A stretch of 64,000 nt of DNA, taken from contig NZ_RBCI01000014.1 in NCBI RefSeq assembly GCF_003628535.1, positions 202,574-266,573 on the forward strand, written 5' to 3'. The position numbers and the translations under genes are program-made. The notes under the pieces were generated by a model, which saw only the letters and a program-made list of their open reading frames with translations, made no database searches and had not been told where the DNA came from. Origin of the DNA: Flavisolibacter nicotianae. Its GTDB lineage: Bacteria > Bacteroidota > Bacteroidia > Chitinophagales > Chitinophagaceae. Each line of letters starts with the position of its first letter. Positions within the stretch are counted from its first letter, which is position 1. Of the stretch, positions 34,920-44,219 are shown one piece after another.

Positions 34920-36743
34920 TTATAAAATAGAGTTCAGTTTTTGTGTGAGTTGTTCTACCAGCAGCTTCCCTTTGTCCACATCGCCAATAATTTTTTTGGT
35001 ATCGAAGGCTTTTTCAACAAGGAAGGTTTTCAGGTGCTGGTCCAGTTGCGCTACCAACTCTTTCACTGTTTTATCCGACGACCGCGAAGCTTTCTCCCGC
35101 AGGATGCGGATCTTTTCAAAATCAGAAATCCCTTCCCGCAGTTTTTCAAAACGAACGCAACTGTTGCCGCCGGGATAAACCACGAAACAGTCGCCGGCAG
35201 GCCACATCGTGTGGCGGGCATCCCGCTTCGGATCGGCCGGCCAGGCATCGTAGGCCCAGCGCAAAAATCCATCGTAGCCATGCGCGGCGGAATACCAGCT
35301 AAGCCAGCGGCCTTCGATCGGCGGTGAGAAAACAAAATTATTGGGAACCGGCGGGTTGCAGCAAACATAATAGGTCGTCGTTTGCCCTCTTGCCGAACGT
35401 TGTTTGACGATATCCACGCTTGATTCATTGCCATAGAGGAAACAATAATCATCGAGCAGGGTATCGAGCTCCTTGTGCCAGTTGCCGGCGTATGTGATCT
35501 TCCATTTGGGCGAGTGCTGTTTAACCACCTTAATGGCTGCCAGCGTTTGCTCCATCGGGTTTTCGTTGATGCCGATATAGGTTTTTTCAAACCAGCCTTT
35601 TTTCTCCAGGTGTTTTTTCAGATCGGTCAGGAACACATTCCAGAACGCTTTGAATTCTTTTGAATCCGGCGCCCAGGACACATACACGTAGTTGCCGGTC
35701 TTTTCGTCCATGTACCGGAAGCGAAAACCCCAGGGCACCGGCGTGTACACGGTAATAGCCTTGTCGATGCCCACGCTCATGGCCAGTTGTACATAGTCGT
35801 CAAAGATGGAATAGTCGAACTTCCAGCCGCCTTCTTTGCGTTTGATCCATTCGATCATGCCGCCTTCGATCATGTAGGAGTTGTCGGACCAGGGGGAATG
35901 CACGGCATAAGTGGTAATATATTTTCCACCGGCATCGGCGTACAGTTTCAAGTGTTTTTTCAACAGCGCCTTGTGCTCTTCCGACCAGGGCTTCAGGTTG
36001 TTTTGCCAGGCCACGGCCCAGGGATTTTGCCAGAGGTCGAGGCGGTGTTTCCACTCGGTTGGTTTGGGAAGCACCTGGTTCTGCACCTGCAATTTGACTG
36101 CAAGGCTGGACGTATAGTTTTCCGATTTCACCTCAATAGTACCGCTGTAAATACCGGCTTCGGTGCCTGCCGGAATGTCGACAGAAACCCAAACCGGCCG
36201 CACGGTTCTTCCCGGCAGATCGAAACGTTCAAAAGCTTCGAAGCGGTCGGGCATGAGGTAAACATTTGGAAAAGGACTGGCACCACAGGTGGCATCTTTG
36301 GTGCCATACGGATAGTTGCCCACCACGTACCGAACCAGGTTGACCTGGAAATTATTTTTCGCAATGGTTTTGCCTTGCGCATTTTTCAGATCAGTCAACA
36401 GCACCCGTACCTGGTTCAGGGTATCCGGCGACCAGACCAGGAGCTGCGTGTTCAGTCGCTCGCCCTTCCAGCCGGTTTCCTGCCACTGCAGCGATTCTTT
36501 TTCCAGTCCCGGCACTTCACTCCGAAAATAGGATTCGTCGGTAGAGGCGAAAGACACGTGCAGGCCCTTTTTCTGTGCCGCCCAGGCCCCGGGGTTCACC
36601 GTCGTATCGAAGGTGTATTCATCCTGGAAGTGGCCGGCAGGTTGCGGCACATTCGAATAGCTGATCTGTCCAGGGTACACCTGAGAAGAGGCATAGTCGG
36701 CGATCAACGTAGAGAGGCAAAAAAGCAAAAAAACTTTTTTCAT
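34920..36743 (-). CDS. GH123/DUF4091-like glycoside hydrolase
   Basis: About 607 residues from MKKVFLLFCLSTLIADYASS (36743), with a signal peptide. N-terminal beta domains (about 25-220) precede a TIM-barrel catalytic domain of the GH123/DUF4091 type: YADAGGKYITTYAVHSPWSD, FDYSIFDDYVQLAMSVGIDK, FLTDLKKHLEKKGWFEKTYI, ITYAGNWHKELDTLLDDY, WYSAAHGYDGFLRWAYDAWP, RFEKLREGISDFEKIRIL. Characterised GH123 enzymes are beta-N-acetylgalactosaminidases acting by substrate-assisted catalysis with an Asp-Glu pair. At the expected place this protein reads GINENP, an Asn-Glu pair. The Glu is kept but the partner differs, so activity or mechanism may be altered. It probably acts in the periplasm on oligosaccharides imported by SusCD. 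Confidence 0.75.
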   Translation of the reverse strand: MKKVFLLFCLSTLIADYASSQVYPGQISYSNVPQPAGHFQDEYTFDTTVNPGAWAAQKKGLHVSFASTDESYFRSEVPGLEKESLQWQETGWKGERLNTQLLVWSPDTLNQVRVLLTDLKNAQGKTIAKNNFQVNLVRYVVGNYPYGTKDATCGASPFPNVYLMPDRFEAFERFDLPGRTVRPVWVSVDIPAGTEAGIYSGTIEVKSENYTSSLAVKLQVQNQVLPKPTEWKHRLDLWQNPWAVAWQNNLKPWSEEHKALLKKHLKLYADAGGKYITTYAVHSPWSDNSYMIEGGMIEWIKRKEGGWKFDYSIFDDYVQLAMSVGIDKAITVYTPVPWGFRFRYMDEKTGNYVYVSWAPDSKEFKAFWNVFLTDLKKHLEKKGWFEKTYIGINENPMEQTLAAIKVVKQHSPKWKITYAGNWHKELDTLLDDYCFLYGNESSVDIVKQRSARGQTTTYYVCCNPPVPNNFVFSPPIEGRWLSWYSAAHGYDGFLRWAYDAWPADPKRDARHTMWPAGDCFVVYPGGNSCVRFEKLREGISDFEKIRILREKASRSSDKTVKELVAQLDQHLKTFLVEKAFDTKKIIGDVDKGKLLVEQLTQKLNSIL

Positions 36744-36763
36744 CGTTTTTTGGTTAAACAACA

Positions 36764-36790
36764 GGACAAGGGTCGGTGTGATCCTTGTCC
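36764..36790 (-). promoter_or_regulatory. Hairpin between susD and the GH123-like gene
   Basis: GGACAAGG pairs with CCTTGTCC in the gap after the susD stop. On the transcribed strand it is followed by TGTTGTTTAACC. Such hairpins after susD commonly reduce readthrough or protect the upstream mRNA end; the role is inferred. Confidence 0.55.
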
Positions 36791-36824
36791 CGTCTTGTTT
36801 TTTATTCTTACAAATCAATTCAAC

Positions 36825-38504
36825 TTACCAGCCGGCATTTTGGGCCAATGTTCCTTTCGATAACTGAACCTGTTGCAACGGAAGCGGATCGAGGTAATGC
36901 TTGGGCATAAACTTCCGGGTACTGGCTTGTTCAGCCACGATAAAGCCATCGGCATCAACCTGGATGTCGACACCCGGTTGCAAATTAGGATATCTTGTCT
37001 GGTATTCGGTCCCCACAAACTTTACGCCTTTGATGGCTTGCGGCATGGTGACTTCGGCCGTCTTCCACCGGCGAAGATCATCCCTCCTGAATCCCTCAAA
37101 CGCCAGTTCAACGGTGCGCTCCCTCCTGATCTCTGCGAGCATGTCCAACCCGTTTGTGGTCACAAAGGCATTGGTCAGCGGGGGCATACCGGCTCTTGCA
37201 CGAGTGACGTTGATGGTCCGGTTCAGGTCCGCATCAGAAATGGAACCTTGCTTTTCGTACAACGCCTCTGCCAGGACCAGCAGGACTTCCGCATAGCGAA
37301 ACTCTTTAAAATCATAAGCGCCTTTGAACTGTGTAGCATCCAGCGTCTCGTCCAGGAACTTCCGGAGCATGTAGCCCGTACGGGTGGCATTGCTTCCATT
37401 GAAACCAGGATAGGTCACCTGCTGCAGGCCGCCTTCAAAAAAGATGGTCGTGCCCGGCACAACAAAGGTCATCGTCATCCGCGGATCGCGGTTTTGAAAC
37501 TCGCTGGTCAGCGTGGCGTAACCCTGGAACTGGGAAGACTTGGCAATGGGCAGACCGTCCTTTGCCAGGTACATGTCGGCCAGCATTTTTGTGGGCACCA
37601 TGTAGTTGAACCAAAGTTCCCTTGTCCAGTTGTGCGTGATGCGGTTGGCATAATACCGTTTGGCGAGGATGACTTCCTTGCTGTCATCGCCTTCCTGGAT
37701 GAAAAGATATTTATAGCTATCGGCACCTTTATCGGTGTACAGGGCATATTCTTTCGATGCGATCAGTTTTTCCGAAGCATCGATGGCCGCCGTGATGTAT
37801 TTTGAGGCATCACCTTCGTTGTGGTATTTTGCCCAGGTACCCTGGTACAAAGCCGCTCTTGCCTTCAGGGCAAGCGCGGCACCCTGGGTCACCCGGCCGA
37901 TGTCGTCTCCGCTCAATTGGCTTTGTGTCGGCAACTTGGCGATGGCATTATTCAGGTCGGCTAAAATAAAATCAACGATTTCCGCCTGCGATGATTTGGG
38001 TGTGTACAATTCCGAAGCCGTCACGTCCAGCACTTTGTCGATCTTGGGAACACCGCCAAAGGATTTTGCAAGGTTCCAGTAATTGTAGGCCCGGAAAAAC
38101 AAGGCTTCTCCTACCCAACGGTCAACGTCGGCAGGAGCCAATTTGGCTTCCTGCGCTTTCTGCAGCAGGTAATTGGCGGCCCGGATGTATTTGTACGATT
38201 GGTCCCACAGGGGCGAATTCGCCTGCGGCAGGTACGAGCCGTTGCTCTTGCTGCGGTTATCCACTCCCGTGACCGCGTCGGTACCCGAACCAAAGGCGAT
38301 ATCGGAATTGTTTTCCGTGTAATTTCCGGCATTTTGCAGGCCGTTATAAAAATCGTTTGCAAACAACTTGAAGTCATTCGACGTTTTCCAGAATGAAGCA
38401 TCAGAGATTTGATCCAGCGGATTCAAATCCAGGTCTTTCTTACACCCGACTGTGGCTGCAAGCAAAAGGAGAAAACAAATATTTCTAACACGTATCATGA
38501 TCAT
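36825..38504 (-). CDS. susD: RagB/SusD-family outer-membrane glycan-binding lipoprotein (PUL1)
   Basis: A 559-residue SusD homologue. The lipoprotein signal MIMIRVRNICFLLLLAATVG ends at the acylated Cys in GCKKDLDLNPLD. Typical features are the N-terminal DFKLFANDFYNGLQNAGNYT, the TPR-like helices (WVGEALFFRAYNYWNLAKSF), and the C-terminal EFRYAEVLLVLAEALYE, LDMLAEIRRERTVELAFEGFR and RDDLRRWKTAE. SusD acts as the lid on the SusC barrel. It starts 4 bp after the SusC stop, the usual susC-susD coupling. Confidence 0.95.
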   Translation of the reverse strand: MIMIRVRNICFLLLLAATVGCKKDLDLNPLDQISDASFWKTSNDFKLFANDFYNGLQNAGNYTENNSDIAFGSGTDAVTGVDNRSKSNGSYLPQANSPLWDQSYKYIRAANYLLQKAQEAKLAPADVDRWVGEALFFRAYNYWNLAKSFGGVPKIDKVLDVTASELYTPKSSQAEIVDFILADLNNAIAKLPTQSQLSGDDIGRVTQGAALALKARAALYQGTWAKYHNEGDASKYITAAIDASEKLIASKEYALYTDKGADSYKYLFIQEGDDSKEVILAKRYYANRITHNWTRELWFNYMVPTKMLADMYLAKDGLPIAKSSQFQGYATLTSEFQNRDPRMTMTFVVPGTTIFFEGGLQQVTYPGFNGSNATRTGYMLRKFLDETLDATQFKGAYDFKEFRYAEVLLVLAEALYEKQGSISDADLNRTINVTRARAGMPPLTNAFVTTNGLDMLAEIRRERTVELAFEGFRRDDLRRWKTAEVTMPQAIKGVKFVGTEYQTRYPNLQPGVDIQVDADGFIVAEQASTRKFMPKHYLDPLPLQQVQLSKGTLAQNAGW

Positions 38505-38508
38505 TTTT

Positions 38509-41500
38509 TTAGAAGGTGAGGTCTAGACCAAAAGAATAATAGCGTTGAAAGGGATAGTTGCCACCCCAGTCAGCCGATTCCGGATCCCATCCGCCTTTTA
38601 CGTGAGACGATTCCCAGATATCCTGTCCGCTGACATAAATCCTTGCCCGTGAAATCGAAATACTGCGCAGCAGATTCTCGGGTAGCGAGTACCCGATTTG
38701 AAGATTTTTCAGGCGGATGTAAGCGGCATTGATTTGCTGCAGGGTTGAAGCCTGGTAGTTCCAATAACGGATGTCACCATGCGACAGACGCGGGTATTCG
38801 GCATTCGGACGGTCTTCATTCCATGTTTTACCATAGTAGAAAGCCGGTGGCTGTCTCCACCAATCGCTCCAGGGCATGGAATAATCTCCGGTTCTGAAGA
38901 GGGTGCGCTGCCCTACGCCCTGCAGGAAAACGGCCAGGTCGAGACCACCGTATTTAGCGCTCAGATTGATTCCGTAGTTGTAACGCGGAGACGTCGTGCC
39001 AACATATTTCACGTCGCCATCGCTGCCCGGTTTGTCGCTGTACAGGCTGATTTTACCGTCGTTGTTCAGGTCCTTGAAACGGGCATCGCCAATACCGATA
39101 TCGGAAGGAACGCCACCCAGTTTTTTGTACGCATCCAATTCCGCCTGGTTTCTGATCAGCCCATCAAACACATAAGCGAAGTAGCTGTTGATGGGATAGC
39201 CTTCGCGGTAACCATTCAGTCCAAGCGTATATGTATTGGAACCACCGAGATTGACCAGTTTGTTCTGCGCATCGCTCACCAATACCCTGGCGGAATATTG
39301 AAACTTGCCGATCTTGTCGCTCCAGCCGAGCGAAGTTTCAAAACCCCAGGTTTTCAGCTCGCCGGCATTGGAAGTTGGCGCCGTAGCACCCAGGAACGTC
39401 GGATAAGCGACGCTAATAAGCATATCCTTGTTCCGTTTGGTAAACCAGTCGAATGACAAACTCAGTTTGCGGGAAAGCAGTGAGGCATCCAGACCGACGT
39501 TCTTGTTGATCAGTGTTTCCCAAGTACGCTTGTAAGCCACCATGCCATTAAGGGATGCAGCCGGATCCTGCCGGCCGGCACCAAACGGATAAGCGCCGCC
39601 CAGCGAGATCTTCTGGATAAAGTCGTAAAGACCGATTCCTTCCTGGTTGCCCGTGGTTCCGTAGGAAGCCCGCAGTTTCAGGTCATTGACAAGGCTGATA
39701 TTTTTAAAGAACGATTCTTTGGAAATGCGCCACCCGGCAGAAATGCCCGGGAACAGGCCCCAGCGTTTGTCGGCCAGTTGAAACCGTGAGCTGCCGTCGT
39801 AACGCAGGTTGCCTTCCAGCATGTATTTATCATCAAACACATAACCAACCCGGGAAAAATAAGAGCCGATCGCCCAATGATCCGCACCGCCTTTGGCGTA
39901 CATATCGCCGATGCCCAGGTTCAAGTCCCACACGTTATCGCTCACAATGTTGTACCGGCCGGCCACTTCTGTTTTTGTTTCGTTTTTTTCATACGAGCCG
40001 CCCACCATTACATCCAGGTCGTGGCGGCCGCCCAACTTCTTGTTGTATTGCAGGTAGCTGGTGTAGTTGTGATAATTGATCTGAGCGTTTTGCTCTTCGA
40101 CCCAGCTTCTGCCGGGGCTGGCAATGCTGTAATAAGCCAGATTGCCGTCCCATTTGTAAAGCGGAACAGGCTTGCCCATATCGGTACTGTTCTTCAGGAG
40201 ATTGTTGATGCCTGCCTGCACGTTCAGTTTCAACCCCTCCACGATGTCGGCAATCAGCTTGAAGTTTGTGTTGATGTTGCGGGTGTTGTAGGTAGATGTC
40301 GGAGCTTCTTTGGCAAAGGCTACGGCATTGCTCCATCCGCCTTGCGCAAAAAACTTACCGTCGGAGGTGTACACCGGGTGATTGGGCATACCAAAAATCG
40401 CTTCGCCGATAACCCAGTTTCCAACGCCACCGATATCGTTGCGAACCTGGTTATCCAGCGAAACCTTCGACTCGAGGCGGAGACGGCTGGTCAGGTTATA
40501 GTCGTAATTAAGACGGAGGTTGTACAGTTTATTGTTGTCGTTGGCGTATTTGACCACACCATGCTGGTCGCTGTAGCTGCCGGACAGGTAGTAATTTGAA
40601 TTGGCATTGTTTCCGGAAATGCTGACCGCGTGGCGTTGCTGAAACCCGTTTTCCAACAGTTCTTTTTCCCAATCGGTGTTGGTAAAGAACAGTTTCCATC
40701 CACCATAGATGGGATGCTGAATCGGATTGGGATCGTTGTTCAAAATCCTTTGCAGCAGGTCCGCCGTGTACATGGGCGCTGCACCGTTGTGAATATTGGC
40801 TTCGTTGTCCATGATGGCCATCTGGTAGTTGGTCGGGCTTTTCATCATTCCGGTCATGTGGGTCACTGCGAAATTGTTGCTGTAGGTGATCTGCGGCTTG
40901 CCGCCCTTTCCCTTTTTGGTCGTCACCAGCATGACACCGCCGGCAGCACGGGCACCATAAATGGAAGCCTGCGCATCTTTCAGCACCGAAATCGATTCGA
41001 TATCGGAAGGGTTCAGGAGATACAGGTTACCCTCGATACCATCGATCAGCACCAGCGGGGACGCCGCGCCGTTTTTTGAAGAGGGGCCACGAACATTCAG
41101 GTTGAAATCCTCGGAACCAGGCTGGCCTGAATAGCGTTGAATGGTGGTACCGGCCACTTCGCCCTGCAGTGCGGCAAGCGCATTGGTTACAGGCCGTGAC
41201 TGGAACACTTCGGAACCCACTGTAGAAACGGCACCCGTGAGGAACTGTTTCTTTTTGGTGCCATAGCCAATCACCACGACGCCTTCCATGGATTTTGGAT
41301 CAGACACCAGGGTAATGGACAGCGGGGTTGCCGCATTCACAACCACTTCCTGGGAAAGATAACCAGTGGAAGAAACCACAAGCGTGCTGCCGAGGGAAGC
41401 GGCCACACTGAAGTTTCCTTTTGCATCCGTGGAAGTGCCGGTTTGCAACCCTTTTACAAGGACGCTGGCGCCTGCAAGCGGCCCTTTTTCATCTTGTACG

Positions 41501-41589
41501 TTTCCCTTGATTTGTAGCGTCTGGGCATGGAGGCCAGAACAATACAGCAGAAACGCAAGCATTGTCAGCATAGACAGTCTAATTTTCAT
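38509..41589 (-). CDS. susC: SusC/RagA-family TonB-linked outer-membrane transporter (PUL1)
   Basis: A 1026-residue TonB-dependent barrel. After a signal peptide (MKIRLSMLTMLAFLLYCSGL) come a carboxypeptidase-regulatory-like domain (IKGNVQDEKGPLAGASVLVK), a TonB-box-like VVVIGYGTKKK at about 104-114, the plug domain (NALAALQGEVAGTTIQ, LVLIDGIEGNLYLLNPSDIE, IYGARAAGGVMLVTTKKGK) and a 22-strand barrel ending in FGLDLTF. It imports oligosaccharides with SusD. It lacks the STN signalling domain of the second SusC here, in agreement with control by a LacI-type operator instead of a sigma/anti-sigma pair. Confidence 0.95.
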   Translation of the reverse strand: MKIRLSMLTMLAFLLYCSGLHAQTLQIKGNVQDEKGPLAGASVLVKGLQTGTSTDAKGNFSVAASLGSTLVVSSTGYLSQEVVVNAATPLSITLVSDPKSMEGVVVIGYGTKKKQFLTGAVSTVGSEVFQSRPVTNALAALQGEVAGTTIQRYSGQPGSEDFNLNVRGPSSKNGAASPLVLIDGIEGNLYLLNPSDIESISVLKDAQASIYGARAAGGVMLVTTKKGKGGKPQITYSNNFAVTHMTGMMKSPTNYQMAIMDNEANIHNGAAPMYTADLLQRILNNDPNPIQHPIYGGWKLFFTNTDWEKELLENGFQQRHAVSISGNNANSNYYLSGSYSDQHGVVKYANDNNKLYNLRLNYDYNLTSRLRLESKVSLDNQVRNDIGGVGNWVIGEAIFGMPNHPVYTSDGKFFAQGGWSNAVAFAKEAPTSTYNTRNINTNFKLIADIVEGLKLNVQAGINNLLKNSTDMGKPVPLYKWDGNLAYYSIASPGRSWVEEQNAQINYHNYTSYLQYNKKLGGRHDLDVMVGGSYEKNETKTEVAGRYNIVSDNVWDLNLGIGDMYAKGGADHWAIGSYFSRVGYVFDDKYMLEGNLRYDGSSRFQLADKRWGLFPGISAGWRISKESFFKNISLVNDLKLRASYGTTGNQEGIGLYDFIQKISLGGAYPFGAGRQDPAASLNGMVAYKRTWETLINKNVGLDASLLSRKLSLSFDWFTKRNKDMLISVAYPTFLGATAPTSNAGELKTWGFETSLGWSDKIGKFQYSARVLVSDAQNKLVNLGGSNTYTLGLNGYREGYPINSYFAYVFDGLIRNQAELDAYKKLGGVPSDIGIGDARFKDLNNDGKISLYSDKPGSDGDVKYVGTTSPRYNYGINLSAKYGGLDLAVFLQGVGQRTLFRTGDYSMPWSDWWRQPPAFYYGKTWNEDRPNAEYPRLSHGDIRYWNYQASTLQQINAAYIRLKNLQIGYSLPENLLRSISISRARIYVSGQDIWESSHVKGGWDPESADWGGNYPFQRYYSFGLDLTF

Positions 41590-41768
41590 TGCAAGTCGTT
41601 TTTGTTCGAATGTTTGTAATTGTAATTGATAAGTGAAAAATGGATGATGACCGATAACCTCGTTAAGCGTTTATTCAACATTGGCTGTGGCGAAAAACAG
41701 GTCGCTGTTTTTGGTTCCAACAGCCAACAGGGAATCGCACCGTCGCCGTGTATTTCGTTTAAAGCTTT

Positions 41769-42830
41769 TCACGTAGAAAATTGAAAAATGGTTCGACTCC
41801 GGAATTCTTCTCCCGGCAGCAGGACAATACTGGGAAAATGCGGATGGTTTGGCGAATCCGGGAAGTGTTGGGTTTCCAAACAAAACCCCGACCGCTCCCT
41901 GTATTGCGCGCCATTCTTCCCCGTTACGGGCTCCAGGAAATTGCCGGAATAAAAATGAACGGCCGGCTCCGTTGTAAATACATTCAGTGTGATTCCTGTT
42001 TTTGGCCCCACAACCGTTGCCGCCTGTTTCAGCTCACCCGAATATGACTCTTCCAACACCCAACTATGATCATAGCCGCTGCCCAGGCGCAGTTGTTCGT
42101 TATCGCCATCGATCGAAAGGCCAATCGGTGTCGCTGTCCTGAAATCAAACGGTGTCTTTTCCACCGGTGCAAGAACGCCTGTCGGTACAAGCAAGGCGTT
42201 CACAGGCAGGTAACGTTCGGCATGGATCTGCAGTTTGTGCGCAAGGATTGAACCTTCATCATGCCCGCTCAGGTTGAAATAGGCATGCTGGGTGAGATTG
42301 ATAAATGTCGGTTTGTCGGTAACCGCCGAATAGTCGACAATCCAATTGTTATCGTCGTCGAACGTATAGTCAACCGTTACCGTCAGTTCACCGGGATAGC
42401 CTTCTTCACCATCAGCACTCGTGTACTGCATCTTGATGCTGTTCACACCGACGTCTACAACCCTCCATACTTTTTTATTAAAACCCAACCTGCCGCCATG
42501 GTGGTGATAGCCCTCTGCTTTCTGGGTCAGGCGAACGCTTTCGCTGCCGAGGCGAACCGTCTCTCCCACAATACGGCTGGCGCACCGTCCAACCACGGTG
42601 CCCAGGTAAAATGCATCGTTACAATAATCATCCAAACGAGAATAGCCCAACAAAACATCGGTTTGTTTTTGTCGCACATCTTTCACGCTGAGTGACTGTA
42701 CAGCCGCACCGTAATTACTGAAGGTTAGTGTTCCCCCCCTTTTGTTTTGAATGGTAAACAGAACGATTGGCTTACCGTCAATCGTTCCGCAGGGACAGTG
42801 TTGGATGGCTGAAAGAGTTGTTTCCCTCAT
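41769..42830 (-). CDS. galM: Aldose 1-epimerase (galactose mutarotase)
   Basis: A 353-residue protein of the GalM beta-sandwich fold. Key blocks are NYGAAVQSLSVKD, VVGRCASRIVGE (substrate-binding Arg), YHHHGGRLGFNKKVW (His near 107), YSAVTDKPTFINLTQHAYFNLSGHDEG (catalytic His), GYDHSWVL and VHFYSGNFLE, with the C-terminal FCLETQHFPDSPNHPHFPS carrying the catalytic Glu. It interconverts alpha and beta anomers of released sugars. No signal peptide is seen, so it is cytoplasmic. It is the first gene of the PUL1 transcript; the LacI-type double operator lies about 100 bp upstream. Confidence 0.93.
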   Translation of the reverse strand: MRETTLSAIQHCPCGTIDGKPIVLFTIQNKRGGTLTFSNYGAAVQSLSVKDVRQKQTDVLLGYSRLDDYCNDAFYLGTVVGRCASRIVGETVRLGSESVRLTQKAEGYHHHGGRLGFNKKVWRVVDVGVNSIKMQYTSADGEEGYPGELTVTVDYTFDDDNNWIVDYSAVTDKPTFINLTQHAYFNLSGHDEGSILAHKLQIHAERYLPVNALLVPTGVLAPVEKTPFDFRTATPIGLSIDGDNEQLRLGSGYDHSWVLEESYSGELKQAATVVGPKTGITLNVFTTEPAVHFYSGNFLEPVTGKNGAQYRERSGFCLETQHFPDSPNHPHFPSIVLLPGEEFRSRTIFQFST

Positions 42831-42928
42831 TGGTTTACAATTCGCATAACTGGCAAACGCTTAACAGGTTTGACTTTTTAAAAGTGCTCTATTTTACGAG
42901 AAGTAAAAAACGATGTCTAAACGAAGAT

Positions 42929-42973
42929 TTTTGCGCAAACGTTTGCTCAGGCTGAGCAAACGTTTGCGCAAAA
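42929..42973. promoter_or_regulatory. 45-bp perfect palindrome with two LacI-type operators
   Basis: Arms of 22 bp meet around a single central base at 42951. Each arm contains the palindrome GCAAACGTTTGC (42935-42946 and 42956-42967), so two operator boxes are centred 21 bp apart, two helical turns. The block is 99 bp upstream of the galM start. Cooperative binding of two repressor dimers or a tetramer on one DNA face is plausible. Confidence 0.8.
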
Positions 42974-43109
42974 TTTGTTGCAGGCAGAAAATGTAGATTT
43001 CTGGCGTGTTCCCAAAGCGATCGCAAAAAAAATGCACAGCGATTGAACATTTCCATATCCACCGTGTCCCGTGCCTTGGACAATCGTCTGTGATACTTTT
43101 ATAAAGCAG

Positions 43110-43424
43110 CCTGGCAAGTTGTTGAGTACCGGGAATTCCTCTCCTCCTATCGAAAACCATAGGCAGAATCGAGCGCTTCAACTTACGATAAGTCATAAGT
43201 ACTTAAAACGCGCTAACAAAATCATTGAGAAGCAAAAATGCTATTATCTTCGAAGAAGTTCTTAATACGAGCGAAAACTACGCAAAACGTGAGTAGTTCA
43301 CCCTCATGTCACCTTTTATAAATTTGCAAGTGTAATAAGCTGATAAATAACAACTCACCCGAAATGATTCAAGTCCCTCAGGATCCACGTAAGTAGTTTC
43401 AAAATCAGTCAATCCCTTGCAGGG
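43110..43424 (+). repeat. Dispersed 320-bp repeat, full copy D
   Basis: CCTGGCAAGTTGTTGAGTACC starts and GTCAATCCCTTGCAGGGG ends the copy (core 43114-43420, 307 bp). The hairpin ACTTACGATAAGTCATAAGT at 43174-43193 has one mismatch but two stem pairs changed on both sides relative to copy C. The tail contains GATTCAAGTCCCTCAGGAT. Confidence 0.8.
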
Positions 43425-43429
43425 GTCGT

Positions 43430-44179
43430 TCATGAATGTTTCAATTTTAGAATTAATTCAGCAAGTAGTTCTGTTACTTTATTATTAACGACGATTCCAA
43501 TTAATAAGGCCAATAGAATACGAGGAATAAGGATCTTTATTCTTTTCTTCCTGAAAAAAAGAACGAAACAATAAAATGTCCAAAGAAAAGCTACGACTTG
43601 CACTTGAATCAAAAAAGCATTTGTCAGGAAGTTTATTCTCAACAACAAGCCTACAAAAACAATCTGAAAACATATAAGCATTTCAATAGCAGCTAAAGAA
43701 TAGAGTATGGTTATAAAGTTTTCGATGTAATTCAGCTTTAGACGGGAAACAATTAGCCACAAAAAAAAAGAAAGAATCGGTAACAGGAGCAAGCCAAAGG
43801 CACTGGCATGGTTTACTATAAAGACTTGGTATTCTCCGCCCCTTACCCATAACAAATTCCCGGTCCTCTGGTTTTTATAATGCATCCACTCAGGAATGAG
43901 TTGAAAAACCAAGAGATGCATGGCAACCCATATAAGATAAAGGCTTGCAGGCTTGAAATACTTTTTCCTTTTGCCCTCAAGGTATTCTCCAATCACTTTA
44001 TCGGGCCGGATGAGCAGTTTGTACGATGTAAAAATAAATCCTTTATCGATATGGCTGAAAAAATGAAAAACCTCTAGAATAAGCGACTGCCAGGTCAGTC
44101 TTTGTACTTCTTTTTTTTGTCCGCACTTCGGACAATAATTTTCAGTGATGATGCTGCCACAATTCAAACAGGTGGCCAT
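43430..44179 (-). CDS. DUF3667 membrane protein with N-terminal zinc ribbon
   Basis: About 249 residues from MATCLNCGSIITENYCPKCG (44179); an upstream in-frame ATG adds a segment not expected in the family. The N-terminus is a CxxC...CxxC zinc ribbon, followed by the DUF3667 block (WQSLILEVFHFFSHIDKGFIF, YLEGKRKKYFKPASLYLI) and about four to five membrane helices (LLLLPILSFFLWLIV, IEMLICFQIVFVGLLL, VAFLWTFYCFVLFF, ILLALLIGIVV). Function is unknown. The gene is AT-rich compared with PUL1 and lies between two direct copies of the dispersed repeat. Confidence 0.78.
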   Translation of the reverse strand: MATCLNCGSIITENYCPKCGQKKEVQRLTWQSLILEVFHFFSHIDKGFIFTSYKLLIRPDKVIGEYLEGKRKKYFKPASLYLIWVAMHLLVFQLIPEWMHYKNQRTGNLLWVRGGEYQVFIVNHASAFGLLLLPILSFFLWLIVSRLKLNYIENFITILYSLAAIEMLICFQIVFVGLLLRINFLTNAFLIQVQVVAFLWTFYCFVLFFRKKRIKILIPRILLALLIGIVVNNKVTELLAELILKLKHS

Positions 44180-44219
44180 GTAAAAATTTATTAGGAAGTT
44201 ACAGATTGTTTTGTACAAA

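Noticed and set aside
35787..36863. A 358-codon plus-strand open frame in PUL1
   Set aside because: It is antisense to the GH123-like gene and lacks any recognisable motif.
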